Origin: Shewanella colwelliana ATCC 39565
GTDB taxonomy: Bacteria > Pseudomonadota > Gammaproteobacteria > Enterobacterales > Shewanellaceae
Direction of reading: 5' to 3'
Assembly: GCF_000518705.1 (NCBI RefSeq)
Contig: NZ_KI912479.1
Span: forward strand, 1 to 64,000
DNA length: 64,000 nucleotides
In this document: in pieces, positions 9,946-19,289 of the stretch
Position numbering within the stretch: the stretch's first letter is position 1
Layout of the letters: every line of letters starts with the position of its first letter
The notes under the pieces: model-generated
Seen by the model: only the letters and a program-made list of their open reading frames with translations
Database searches by the model: none
Told to the model about the DNA's origin: nothing
Translations under genes and position numbers: made by a program

Positions 9946-12900
9946 TTAGGGTGAAAGTGGCCTCGTTGTGAGCCCTGTCCCCGCATTGTCTAACGCACCG
10001 TAAAAGTAGGATGATTGATCGCCGCGCTGCAGATCATGAATGTTCTCATTACCTAGTCCCACGCCCACTTTCAATAATCTCGCAATATCGCCAAATGCTG
10101 TGCGTCTGCCACTTAAGCCTGGTCCTCCTGCCGATGAGTAACTCGAGTAGGCGGCCTTAAGCGTGAAACCAAACTTGCCAGGTTCAGCGAGGAAGCGTCC
10201 CACTTTTTTGAGCATGCCAGAGTTACGAGGGAAGAATTTACCCGCGACAGCACCGCCAATGGCCCCCGTGATACCTCCAATGATCACGCCTTGTGCAACG
10301 GGGAGAAAGAGGTTTTCAACGCCGCCACAGCCAGTGGCACATGCAATGGCCTGTTCAAGCCCTCCAGCCGCTGCACCAACTAGAGCTCCTGCGGCAACGG
10401 TACCGGCAAAGGACGTTATGCCGCCTGCAAAGAAGAGTGACGGTGCAAAAGCTACTGGAATTGCGGCGCCTACCAGCGCCCCTAGCACCAGTCCCGTGCC
10501 GGCCGCCTGCCAAAATGCGCCAGTATCGACGGTTTTACCCTGAGACAATGCAATGCCGCCAAAGGTGGCAAATCCGGCCGCAGCCCCAAGCCCGCCAAAG
10601 GCTGCAATCGCCCCTAAACCGCCACCTGCAGCGATAGCCGCTAATCCTCCTGTTGCCACCACCACCACCACGATTAACACCACTACAGCAATGATAGCGA
10701 TGACGGTGAGGATTTCTGCGGCATGATCGGCAATCCAGTTTCCTGCATCCTCAAAGGCACCAGGTAATGTATCGGTAAAGAAATCGCCCACCGACGACCA
10801 GAAACTCCTACCCGTTGGGTCGACGAACTGTATCGGGTTGCCTCCAGAGAAGGCGTAGCGGTTAAAGGTGCGTGGGTCATTAAGGTCGGCTACCACTGTG
10901 TCGGCACTCATGAAGCGGCCCAGCTCAGAGTCATAATAACGAGCTTTGAAATTGTATAAGCCGGTATCGTCATTGAACTGTTGCCCTTGGAAGGTTTGTA
11001 ACACTTCACGTGGGCCAGCGTTTGCACCTTGCCAATCGATAGGATCACCATAGGGGCGATAATCTCGTTGCGCCGATATTTCAGCGTCTTCGTCTGTGAC
11101 GATGTTTACGCTACCAAGATGATTTGCATGGTAATAAAATCGCTGTTCACTGTCTAAATCTGTGCTTGTATCGCCTCTGGCAATACTTGGCGATGTTGAG
11201 ATAGCGATCACCAAGATTAAGGCAATTTTTTGCGGATTATCCCGACAGGTATTAACACATGCCCAGAGCTGTTGACGAGTGGTTGCACTCATTTTGAAAT
11301 AGCCCCACAGCAACAATAGCAAACTAGCTATACTGGGAATGCCCGCCATGTACAGCTCGCTATAGTCAGGAGCGTGGGCTGCGCTAATGAGCTCAACATG
11401 CGTTTTAGGGGTAATCACGGTGGCAACCAGTAATGTGCCTGCGTGTATGTGCCTTGAAACGTGAGTTTTTCCCTCTTCATAGAGTCCGTCAATGTAAATG
11501 GTTTTCTCGTTCCTATCTTGTTTAACAATTAGGGCGCCGCTAGCATCATAGCGATTGATCTCAATGGTTCGTCCTTTTTTGTCAGTGGAGCGAACCAGTC
11601 GATTCTCATTGTCGTAACCATAGCCTTTTTCACCCTTAGCAATGACATTGCCTCTGCCATCATACTCAATGGCAAATGCACGGGTGATGCTCGCCAGATC
11701 GATGCCCGCAATGGCCTCAACACATGGGTCAAAACTGTGTTTATTGGCTTTCTTCCCTTTCGCCGCCTTGCCTGTGGTTGTGGTGCCAAGTTGCGCGGCG
11801 CACACTGCACGTTGTGGGGAGAGGGGGTCATGACTAAAGTAGAGATCGCCTTTTTTCACAAGGTTACCGACGGCATCATAGGCATAGGTTTCTTCGCCGT
11901 AGTTACCATTGGCTTTAATTAAGCGATTGGCTTCATCGTATTCAAATGATTGATTGTTGCCCGAGGCCAGATTGTTCATCGACAGCACATTATTGGCCGC
12001 ATCATATTGATAGGTCAGCTCTTGCAGTGTAATGCCAGCTTGAGTCTGGGTTTGCGAAGCTAACATGCGCGCCATCACATCGTAGTGATAGTTGGTGTTG
12101 ACGCCGTTACCAAAGTCAAACTCTGTAATGCGTTGCGAAGCGTTGTACTTAAACCCAGCGGCAATGGGCTGATTGTCATCGTCGGTGATTTCGGCCAAAT
12201 TGTTGCCAGCATCGTAGCGATAATGCGCTACAAACCCATCGGGATAGATAATTTGGCGAATACGATTCATCGAGTCATACACAAGCCCGGTGACATAGGT
12301 TTTATTATCGACAGTACGTCGACGTTCAATGACGCGTCCGCGAGTGTCGTAAAACAGTTCCATGGTGCCAGACATGTCGATCACTTTGACCAGCTGTCCC
12401 AAGGCGTTAGGCATATCACCCGTGCCATAAATAAACTGTTGACGTGTGCCGTCGGCAAATTGCTTTTCGACGAGCTGACCATTTGCCGAGTAGTGCATCA
12501 CAGTGGTTTTACCATCTGGGGCCGTTTCATGGGTTAACCGGCCTTCGGCATCGTAGCCGTATTGATAGGTTCCGCTGTTGGGGTCAACTAACTTGGTTTT
12601 TCTGGCTAAGCCATCATATTCAAGCAGTGTTTCATGGCCCAGAGCATCAATTACGGTTAACAAGCGCCCTGAGCTATCGTATTTGTATTGGGTCGTTTGA
12701 GTTTGTCCATCAACGCTTAACACGATGAGTTCAGGGTTGCCTGCGGGATCAACGGTCGATTGTGTGGTGTTGCCACGGCCGTCAAGAATATTAATTTGGA
12801 ACCCCTCATAACTCATTTGAATTTGTTGATTGAGTGGGTCGGTTATCTTGACGATGCGACCCAAGTCATCCCGCTCAGAGGTGAGCATTTCAGGTGTATC

Positions 12901-15900
12901 GCCATCAAAGTAGGGCAGTGATGATGCACTCGCTTGGCCATCATTGCCAAACTCCACCACCATGACAATCGGCACACCATCAGCACCTTCTTGCTCGGTG
13001 CGGTAGACTTTACCGAGTGCATCGAAATAGGTCTTTTCTTCAAATACTTCACTGGTCCCTGCATTTTCTGTACTGAGTTGTGTGTAGAATTGCGCGTTGG
13101 GATCGCCTATCGGGGAATATTGATAACTGACAGTACCAAAGGGAGAGGCTTCATCGCCAGGGGCGGTTATTTTTACCTTACGTCCAAAGGTATCATAGTC
13201 TGTCGTGGTGGCATTGCCGTCTGCATCGATGTCGACTATCAGGGTACCAAAGCCTGAGTCATATAGGCTGCGCCTGATATGGCCCAATGGGTCGGTGGCC
13301 TGTACGCGAAAACGGCCCGTGGCATCATAAGCAAATTGGGTTGTTTGGCCAGTTCTGTCAGTTACTGTGGTGACATTGCCATATTCATCATAGGCAATTT
13401 GGGTTTCAACAAATTGATCGTCTTTAATCCACTCCTTACTCGAAATGGGCAAGCCTTGTGCATTGTATGCGGTGATGGCTTGAGACATCTGATTGTTGTT
13501 ACCATCGAACGCTGTCACTTTGCTGATTGACGCCCAAAAGCCCAATGGGATGCCTGTGCTCGTTTGATGCCATTCATATCGCGCGGTGCTTTCATCGCCG
13601 ATAACTTCTTCGCGAAGATCGTTATATACCGACAAGGGCTGCATAAAGGCATCATAGGTGCGGTCTACCCAAGAGGTGGTCGTCAAAGCTCCCGTATTGG
13701 AAAAGCGCTGGGTTTTGGTTGATTTCAACATCACTTGTGTAATACCCGTGCCGCCAGCACGCACTAAGGTGTCTGATTCACTTAACGCGCGCAGCACATT
13801 TTGCGAATCAAATGAACGAATTTCGTAGGGCTGGAAAGTACGGTTAGTATCTTGGTAAAAATAGGTTTCTGTGGCAAGACCAGCAGAGGGGTGTTGTTTC
13901 ACCACGCTGAAGCCTAAAAATCCTTCACTGGTGTACTGGCCACCTTGGTAGTCAAGTTGGGCACTAAAACTGTTGCCGCGGCCATCTGCGCGTATCACTT
14001 GTCTGACAAGCGACAAGGTAACAGGCAGTGTTTGGACACCATTGTTAGTGTGGGTAAATTGTGTAGAGGGCACCCAAGTGATCTCTGTTGTTTGTCCCAA
14101 TGCAGACACCGCACGCGTGAGCTTACCTGAGCGCAAATTATCACCCAGTAAAATACGATTGGTTTCGGCTTCTTTTGCCACGATAAGGTCGACAATGCCA
14201 TTACCATCGACGTCGGCCATGGTTGATCCGGTTGCTTTGCCATCGCTGTCTACAAACTTAACATTGCTGCTTTGCAATAGGCTCGACATTGTCGCATCAA
14301 ACTGCCATGAGGTTCCTGTATTGCGATACACTTGGCTGTCGCTGCCACCTTTGGCTCGCATATAATCCACAAGACCATCATCGTTAAAGTCGATAGGGAT
14401 TAACCCTTGGCTGCCAAAGTCGCTGTCTAGTGCAAATAAAGACTGGCTTGTCATGGCGTCGGTATAACCCGAGTCGAAATGCCAACCAGCTCCGTTACTG
14501 AGATAGACCGCTTGTTTATTTTCTATCGAGCGAATGATGTCGGCTAAACCATCGCCATTGACATCCATAAATGAGTAGCCTTCATAGGCATTTTCAACCA
14601 CAAATGCACCCGCTGCGCCATCTTGATTTGTTAACACGTTGGCCAGGGCACCCGATAAGCTATCACTTTGATACCAACCTAAATGTTCGTTGCCGCCATT
14701 CAGGAAAATGGCTCTGATAATACGTGGGGTTTCGGCTAAGAAGGTCGATTGGTCAAACTTGAGTGACCAGATGATATCGACACGGCCATCGGCATTAACA
14801 TCAGCGAATTCAACGCCTGTTGATTCGCCCAGTTCACCCACAAGCGAGAAAGGTTCGGTGGCAGGCGAAGAGTAGTTTGGTGAGCTTTCACAAAATGGGG
14901 CCGCCGTTTCCCCCTCTTCAAGCGTTAAGCAATCATCAGGATCTGTCTCTTCATCGCCGCTACAATAGGGCGCAGAGCAACCTGCTGGTGCGGATGAGCC
15001 AAAACTAGAACAAAGCGGTGCCCGACAATCGGTTGAGGCGCCGGCATCCACCAGTGCAATGGAGAGCGCAGACAAGTTGGCTAAATTACTGCTCCAAGCG
15101 CTGCTCTGCTGCCAACCGCTACCTGTATTAAGCCAGACTTCTGTTCGAGTGGGGGTTGCGACTAAAATATCGACTCTGGCATCACCATCCACATCTAAAA
15201 AGCGCACGCCAGTGTCGATCCCCTCATTATCGACAATACTCGCGTCTGCATTGATAAGCGAATTGCTCCATAGGCTGCTGTTACTGAAATCGCCTTGGCC
15301 ATTCCCCAAGAATACGGCAAGACCATTGTTAATGATGTCGGCAAAGCCATCGCCGTTCACATCCATCAGCTGTGCCCCTGTGCTACTTGCCTCGGCATCA
15401 GCTAAGTCAACAGGGAGATTAACTGGGCCATTGATGGCACTCCAGTTTAAGTCACGCTCACTGTAACTGAGCGTGCGTAGAGTGATTGCCGACACTTGGT
15501 CTCGGCCAATGAGTTGTACCGTACTTAATAGCGATATACCCTGCTGATATTGAGCGTAATCAAGACGGTATGCTCTAACAAATTGTCCCTCAGCATAGAT
15601 TGATACCTGCTTTAGTCTGAGGTTTTGTGCTTCGCGAACACCGCGGTTGTAGGCGACCTTGATGTCGGGTCTGGGTTCATATTCAAAGGTCACGCGGTTA
15701 GCGCCGGTATCATTGGTTGGCGCGTAACCTGTGTAATTGATTTCGCTAAGAAAGCGGGACTGGTTTTCACTGTCGCAAGCAGCCCCGGCAATGGTTAATT
15801 CGCATTCACTGCTGTAGCCATAGGTAATGGTGTTTCCTGAGGGGTCTTGAACAGTATCAATGAGCCACGCTTGACCATCAATACGGCTGCTGGCAACGCT

Positions 15901-16488
15901 ACCAAATAGATAGCTAACGCCTTGGCCATCATACATCTGCCAGCCGTCTGCTATCTTCTTAAACGGGCGATAAACACTTTCAATGCGTGCGCGGTAAACA
16001 CCGTCATTGTCTTCATCATGCAGTTCACCACCAGCACCCGCTAACGAGTAGGAAAACCTATCATTATTAGTGCCGTCGATAATGGCGTTGACACTGGGCG
16101 TCCCGTTTCCACGCCAACGTTCAATGCTACCTATGCCCATTGCCCAACCTTGTCCGGCAATCCCACTCCCCCCTAAAGAGCTGTAGGTCAGGCTTAAGTT
16201 GGGCTTCATTCCACGCCTGCCTGTGGGGACATCTATAGCGATACGATCGGAGACCGAACCCATAGCACCTGAGATCCCAACACTATTGGGTTGTCCAAAA
16301 GCTTTGGGTAATGGCACCTGTATGTCACTGGATGTGTTGATGTTTGCCCCTGCCGAGAAGGAGATGAGCATTGCCAGTAATGCGCCGCGTTTAAACTTGG
16401 CGTGGTGCGGTGGAAAGCGCGATGGACTGAAGGAGGCAATAGGAGTGACATGGTGATGATTGTTGGCGACGATTGATGATCTAGCCAT
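9946..16488 (-). CDS. Giant secreted SpvB/FG-GAP/RHS-repeat protein
   Basis: This 2180-residue protein has a long basic N-region and a signal-like helix (about 33-48, ending SFSAGA). An SpvB/TcB-like domain follows (about 55-350, with GIAGQGWAMGI). Six FG-GAP/VCBS-like repeats (about 375-770, DVNGDGFADII and relatives) come next, interrupted by a Cys-rich insert (about 485-535). Many RHS/YD repeats then lead to the RHS core near 1800-1895, with GLYNFKARYYDSELGRFMSAD and DPTGRSF. Two hydrophobic segments (about 1715-1730 and 1748-1762) sit between the repeats and the core. The last 285 residues are Gly/Ala-rich and hydrophobic. RHS proteins form a shell around a variable C-terminal effector, but no known toxin domain or immunity gene is recognisable here. 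It is monocistronic, and its function is unknown. Confidence 0.85.
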   Translation of the reverse strand: MARSSIVANNHHHVTPIASFSPSRFPPHHAKFKRGALLAMLISFSAGANINTSSDIQVPLPKAFGQPNSVGISGAMGSVSDRIAIDVPTGRRGMKPNLSLTYSSLGGSGIAGQGWAMGIGSIERWRGNGTPSVNAIIDGTNNDRFSYSLAGAGGELHDEDNDGVYRARIESVYRPFKKIADGWQMYDGQGVSYLFGSVASSRIDGQAWLIDTVQDPSGNTITYGYSSECELTIAGAACDSENQSRFLSEINYTGYAPTNDTGANRVTFEYEPRPDIKVAYNRGVREAQNLRLKQVSIYAEGQFVRAYRLDYAQYQQGISLLSTVQLIGRDQVSAITLRTLSYSERDLNWSAINGPVNLPVDLADAEASSTGAQLMDVNGDGFADIINNGLAVFLGNGQGDFSNSSLWSNSLINADASIVDNEGIDTGVRFLDVDGDARVDILVATPTRTEVWLNTGSGWQQSSAWSSNLANLSALSIALVDAGASTDCRAPLCSSFGSSAPAGCSAPYCSGDEETDPDDCLTLEEGETAAPFCESSPNYSSPATEPFSLVGELGESTGVEFADVNADGRVDIIWSLKFDQSTFLAETPRIIRAIFLNGGNEHLGWYQSDSLSGALANVLTNQDGAAGAFVVENAYEGYSFMDVNGDGLADIIRSIENKQAVYLSNGAGWHFDSGYTDAMTSQSLFALDSDFGSQGLIPIDFNDDGLVDYMRAKGGSDSQVYRNTGTSWQFDATMSSLLQSSNVKFVDSDGKATGSTMADVDGNGIVDLIVAKEAETNRILLGDNLRSGKLTRAVSALGQTTEITWVPSTQFTHTNNGVQTLPVTLSLVRQVIRADGRGNSFSAQLDYQGGQYTSEGFLGFSVVKQHPSAGLATETYFYQDTNRTFQPYEIRSFDSQNVLRALSESDTLVRAGGTGITQVMLKSTKTQRFSNTGALTTTSWVDRTYDAFMQPLSVYNDLREEVIGDESTARYEWHQTSTGIPLGFWASISKVTAFDGNNNQMSQAITAYNAQGLPISSKEWIKDDQFVETQIAYDEYGNVTTVTDRTGQTTQFAYDATGRFRVQATDPLGHIRRSLYDSGFGTLIVDIDADGNATTTDYDTFGRKVKITAPGDEASPFGTVSYQYSPIGDPNAQFYTQLSTENAGTSEVFEEKTYFDALGKVYRTEQEGADGVPIVMVVEFGNDGQASASSLPYFDGDTPEMLTSERDDLGRIVKITDPLNQQIQMSYEGFQINILDGRGNTTQSTVDPAGNPELIVLSVDGQTQTTQYKYDSSGRLLTVIDALGHETLLEYDGLARKTKLVDPNSGTYQYGYDAEGRLTHETAPDGKTTVMHYSANGQLVEKQFADGTRQQFIYGTGDMPNALGQLVKVIDMSGTMELFYDTRGRVIERRRTVDNKTYVTGLVYDSMNRIRQIIYPDGFVAHYRYDAGNNLAEITDDDNQPIAAGFKYNASQRITEFDFGNGVNTNYHYDVMARMLASQTQTQAGITLQELTYQYDAANNVLSMNNLASGNNQSFEYDEANRLIKANGNYGEETYAYDAVGNLVKKGDLYFSHDPLSPQRAVCAAQLGTTTTGKAAKGKKANKHSFDPCVEAIAGIDLASITRAFAIEYDGRGNVIAKGEKGYGYDNENRLVRSTDKKGRTIEINRYDASGALIVKQDRNEKTIYIDGLYEEGKTHVSRHIHAGTLLVATVITPKTHVELISAAHAPDYSELYMAGIPSIASLLLLLWGYFKMSATTRQQLWACVNTCRDNPQKIALILVIAISTSPSIARGDTSTDLDSEQRFYYHANHLGSVNIVTDEDAEISAQRDYRPYGDPIDWQGANAGPREVLQTFQGQQFNDDTGLYNFKARYYDSELGRFMSADTVVADLNDPRTFNRYAFSGGNPIQFVDPTGRSFWSSVGDFFTDTLPGAFEDAGNWIADHAAEILTVIAIIAVVVLIVVVVVATGGLAAIAAGGGLGAIAAFGGLGAAAGFATFGGIALSQGKTVDTGAFWQAAGTGLVLGALVGAAIPVAFAPSLFFAGGITSFAGTVAAGALVGAAAGGLEQAIACATGCGGVENLFLPVAQGVIIGGITGAIGGAVAGKFFPRNSGMLKKVGRFLAEPGKFGFTLKAAYSSYSSAGGPGLSGRRTAFGDIARLLKVGVGLGNENIHDLQRGDQSSYFYGALDNAGTGLTTRPLSP

Positions 16489-16793
16489 TAGGGTTGCCTT
16501 TAATGTTGGCGTTAACGTATGACTAAAAAGTATAGAAGAGGGAACTTAGGCTGGATGAAAAATGAACAACTATTTTGGCAATGCCTTTGCCTGCAGCGGC
16601 TTAGCAGTGAAAATACCATCCCTAATGGTATGACAGGCTGGCACGGTTAGGTATGGCAAGGGGGCAGATAAAGGTCATTGATCGCCAGTATTTCTCCTAG
16701 TTGACCTGCGATTGAACTTCTATATACTCAAATAACAAACACCTTTGTAAAAAATATAAAACAAAGCTTTCGCCGAGCAACTTAGGAGCCTTA
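16489..16793. other. Intergenic region between divergent genes
   Basis: These 305 bp separate the RHS gene (minus) from the PuuB-like gene (plus) and must hold both promoters. I see no RNA gene or transposon end. A short inverted repeat (ATACCATCCCTAATGGTAT, about 16612-16630) is the only structure noticed. Confidence 0.4.
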
Positions 16794-18083
16794 ATGTCAT
16801 TACCGCGCTGCAATTCTTACTACAACGCCACCATCAACCAAGAAACTGATTTCGACCAACTACAAGGCGAGGTAGATGTTGACGTCGTTATTATTGGCGG
16901 TGGGTTTACTGGGGTAGCCACCGCCGTTGAGCTGTCGGAGCAAGGCTATAAAGTGGCCATTGTTGAGGCGAATAAAATCGGTTGGGGCGCAACGGGGCGT
17001 AATGGTGGCCAGGTCACTGGCAGCCTATCTGGCGACGGGGCGATAACCAAGCAACTGCGTAATCAAATTGGCACTGAGGCAGAGGATTTTGTGTGGAACC
17101 TGCGCTGGCGAGGTCACGACATTATTAAAAACCGCGTGGCCAAATATGGTATCGATTGCGATCTTAAATTTGGCCACCTGCACACGGCTTATAAATTTGC
17201 TCATATGGGCGAAATGCAAAAGACTTTTGATGAAGGCGTGAACCGCGGCATGGGCGATGAACTGATTTTATTATCAAAAGCCGATATTCCTCAGTATTTA
17301 GACACGCCGCTTTATCATGGTGGCTTACTCAATAAACGCAATATGCATCTGCATTCGGTCAACCTATGCATTGGCGAGGCGAGGGCCGCAGTGGGCAATG
17401 GGGCGCAGATTTTTGAACACTCAACAGTGCTTGATATTATTGAGGGTGATCGTCCAGTGGTGAAAACGGCCAAAGGGCAGATCACTGCTAATAGTGTGGT
17501 ACTGGCGGGTAATGCTTACCATAAGTTAGCGCGCAAAAAATTAAGTGGTTTACTCTTTCCAGCATCGCTGGGTAACTGTGCCACGGTTAAGTTAGACTCA
17601 GCCCTGGCCAAGCAACTCAATCCTCATGATGTCGCCGTGTATGACAGTCGCTTTGTGCTCGACTATTACCGTATGACTGCAGACCATCGCTTAATGTTTG
17701 GCGGTGGGACTAACTATTCTGGCCGCGATTCAAAAGATGTGGCGGCAGAGCTTCGCCCCGCGCTAGAGCGCACTTTTCCCCAGTTAAAAGGGGTAGAGAT
17801 TGAGTTTGATTGGACTGGCATGGCGGGCATTGTGGTTAACCGTATTCCACAGCTTGGTAAAGTATCTCCCAATGTATTTTACTGCCAAGGCTATTCCGGT
17901 CACGGCGTGGCAACTTCGCATATTATGGGGGAGATCATGGCCGCAGCAGTGGTGGGGCAGCATAAAGAGTTTGACCTGTTTGCCAACATGAAGCAGATCC
18001 GCCTGCCTGTCGGCGAATGGTTGGGTAATCAAGGCATGGCGATTGGTATGCTGTATTACCGCATGATGGAGAATTTTCGCTAA
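16794..18083 (+). CDS. FAD-dependent oxidoreductase, PuuB-like
   Basis: This 429-residue protein belongs to the DAO family of flavoprotein oxidases. The N-terminal dinucleotide-binding motif is VVIIGGGFTGVATAVELSE (near residues 30-50), followed by ATGRNGGQVTGS. The C-terminal FAD signature YCQGYSGHGVATSHIMGE is present. The nearest family is gamma-glutamylputrescine oxidase (PuuB/YordD-like), which oxidises gamma-glutamylputrescine with O2. No other putrescine-degradation gene is adjacent, so the substrate is not settled. The ATG at 16794 is preceded by AGGAG with 6-nt spacing (TTAGGAGCCTTA). It appears monocistronic and faces a repeat-rich non-coding region downstream. Confidence 0.8.
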   Translation: MSLPRCNSYYNATINQETDFDQLQGEVDVDVVIIGGGFTGVATAVELSEQGYKVAIVEANKIGWGATGRNGGQVTGSLSGDGAITKQLRNQIGTEAEDFVWNLRWRGHDIIKNRVAKYGIDCDLKFGHLHTAYKFAHMGEMQKTFDEGVNRGMGDELILLSKADIPQYLDTPLYHGGLLNKRNMHLHSVNLCIGEARAAVGNGAQIFEHSTVLDIIEGDRPVVKTAKGQITANSVVLAGNAYHKLARKKLSGLLFPASLGNCATVKLDSALAKQLNPHDVAVYDSRFVLDYYRMTADHRLMFGGGTNYSGRDSKDVAAELRPALERTFPQLKGVEIEFDWTGMAGIVVNRIPQLGKVSPNVFYCQGYSGHGVATSHIMGEIMAAAVVGQHKEFDLFANMKQIRLPVGEWLGNQGMAIGMLYYRMMENFR

Positions 18084-18101
18084 TTGACGCGATAGCTCGA
18101 T

Positions 18102-18519
18102 CTTCGAATGAAGGTGTTGGCATTTTTGTGGTTTAACATTTGGCTGAATTAGTGTTGGTAGAGTGTCTTTGAAATTTGTATCTTCACTGTAACTAATCGC
18201 CTGTCCGGCGAGGAATGTGCAGATACTGCTGCTACACGGAGAGTTTGGCAACAGCCATATGCTTGCGAACGAGAGACAGGGATTGTCGAACTGGCTTTTA
18301 GATAGGGATATCGTTGTGAATCCTCCGTGGAGGCTCGACGATGGCATCTGAAGTGAATGGATTCACAAATGCCGCGATGACATGGATGTCAGAGAGCGGC
18401 CATGCCATCAACGTTCGCACCCGCATCTACACAGGGTCATTTTGTCTCTTCGATTTAGCTTCATTTCATGCGAGTAGCTAGTTAAAAAGCTAACTCGGTT
18501 TTGGACAGAAATGTGTTGG
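18102..18519. repeat. Structured intergenic repeat, copy 1
   Basis: The unit opens with CTTCGAATGAAGG (itself palindromic) and GTTGGCATTTTT. It contains nested palindromes such as GTGAATGGATTCAC and TGACATGGATGTCA, and closes with TCTCTTCGATTTAGC (18445-18459) and TTTTGGACAGAAAT. The same blocks recur in the same order at 18521-18808. There is no open frame of note. Confidence 0.65.
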
Positions 18520-18520
18520 C

Positions 18521-18808
18521 CTTCGAATGAAGGGGCTGGCATTTTTGGCTTATAACATTTGACGAAGTTGTTTTTATTTATTGATGGTAGCGTTGACTTT
18601 CATTGTTTTGAATTGCTTGCAGCAGGCTATTCGTGCAGGTACTTCTGTGACACGCCGCAAGTACGTTCCCTGTAGGCTCTGCCGTGACATCCATGTCACG
18701 GAAGGCCACAGCCGCACCTACACCCAGTTTCCATTCTCTTCGATTTAGCCTTATTAGTATGACTTAGGCAATCACAAGTTAAATCGTTTTTGGACAGAAA
18801 TTGGTTAG
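18521..18808. repeat. Structured intergenic repeat, copy 2
   Basis: This shorter copy of the preceding unit starts CTTCGAATGAAGG and GCTGGCATTTTT. Its middle carries GTGACATCCATGTCAC, and it ends with TCTCTTCGATTTAGC (18735-18749) and TTTTTGGACAGAAAT. The middle segments of the two copies differ in length and sequence but both are palindrome-rich. Confidence 0.65.
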
Positions 18809-18865
18809 AGTCAAAGCTCTTAAAGTGATGATTCTTATTAGGGAAAGTATGGCAAGCTGATATAC

Positions 18866-18965
18866 GGTAACGCTACGTTACGCGGCAAATAATAGCAGGC
18901 TAAAATGTGTGAGGCACGAACAACAGCCAGCTGTTATTTGTCCATTTTAACGCCTTGTTAGTTGC
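18866..18965 (-). other. attC recombination site of the distal cassette
   Basis: Read on the minus strand, this site opens with GCAACTAACAAGGCGTT. A near-palindromic pair, AAATAACAGCTGGC and GCCTGCTATTATTT, forms the L''/L' stem, and it ends in GCGTTACCG. The opening GCAACTAAC is the exact complement of the cassette's own 5' boundary GTTAGTTGC, as expected for an integron attC of about 100 bp. Confidence 0.75.
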
Positions 18966-19192
18966 TGATTACTGACTTACTCGTCGTTATTTTTTTCTTG
19001 TTTTTTCTTTTGTTCTAAGGCTATAGCGGCGCCAATTGCAATCCCAATCCCAATCCCTAGAGCTAGATTTCCAAGAGCTACACCAATACCAGAACCAATA
19101 GCGATCCCTATACCAAGACCAAATGCTACTGGATTCTTTTTAGTACGACAATCTTTGTTCCAATTACCCATTTGAATTCCCTAAGCAACTAA
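18867..19192 (-). mobile_element. Integron gene cassette 2 (glycine-zipper protein)
   Basis: This cassette of about 325 bp lies between the recombination points at 19192/19193 and near 18867. It holds one short gene followed by its attC. No integrase gene is in the window, so this is part of an attC cluster lacking an integrase, or the edge of a larger array. Confidence 0.7.
18977..19171 (-). CDS. Small glycine-zipper membrane protein in an integron cassette
   Basis: This 64-residue protein has a short polar N-terminus (MGNWNKDC...KKN). Two hydrophobic helices follow, built of Gly-x-Gly and Ala repeats (about residues 17-50, with GLGIGIAIGSGIG and LALGIGIGIAIGAAIA), and the tail is charged (EQKKKQEKNNDE). 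This is the glycine-zipper pattern of small membrane-inserting proteins. The ATG has AGGGA 6-7 nt upstream. The gene fills the cassette almost exactly, its start 21 bp from the cassette boundary and its stop within 15 bp of the attC. I do not recognise a named family. Possible roles include membrane stress or toxin-like insertion, but neither can be shown. Confidence 0.7.
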   Translation of the reverse strand: MGNWNKDCRTKKNPVAFGLGIGIAIGSGIGVALGNLALGIGIGIAIGAAIALEQKKKQEKNNDE

Positions 19193-19289
19193 CGCCCTGT
19201 TAACAGAAAAAAATAGTTGGTTAAAATTAGCGACGAAGGAGCAAAACCAACTGTTTTTTGTCCTTTTTTAACAGCTTGTTAGCTCTCTA
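19191..19289 (-). other. attC recombination site of the proximal cassette
   Basis: On the minus strand it opens TAGAGAGCTAACAAGC. It contains the complementary pair AACAGTTGGTT and AACCAACTATT around a spacer, and ends ACAGGGCGTTAGTTGC. The first 12 bases are the exact complement of this cassette's 5' boundary GTTAGCTCTCTA (19714-19725), the signature of a recombined circular cassette. Confidence 0.82.

Noticed and set aside
10163..10637. Plus-strand open frames inside the RHS gene
   Set aside because: They are shadows of the minus-strand glycine- and alanine-rich C-terminus, with low-complexity Pro/Ala/Arg translations and no ribosome site.
18102..18808. CRISPR array
   Set aside because: There are only two units, hundreds of bases long, with no short regular repeats or spacers and no cas genes in the window.
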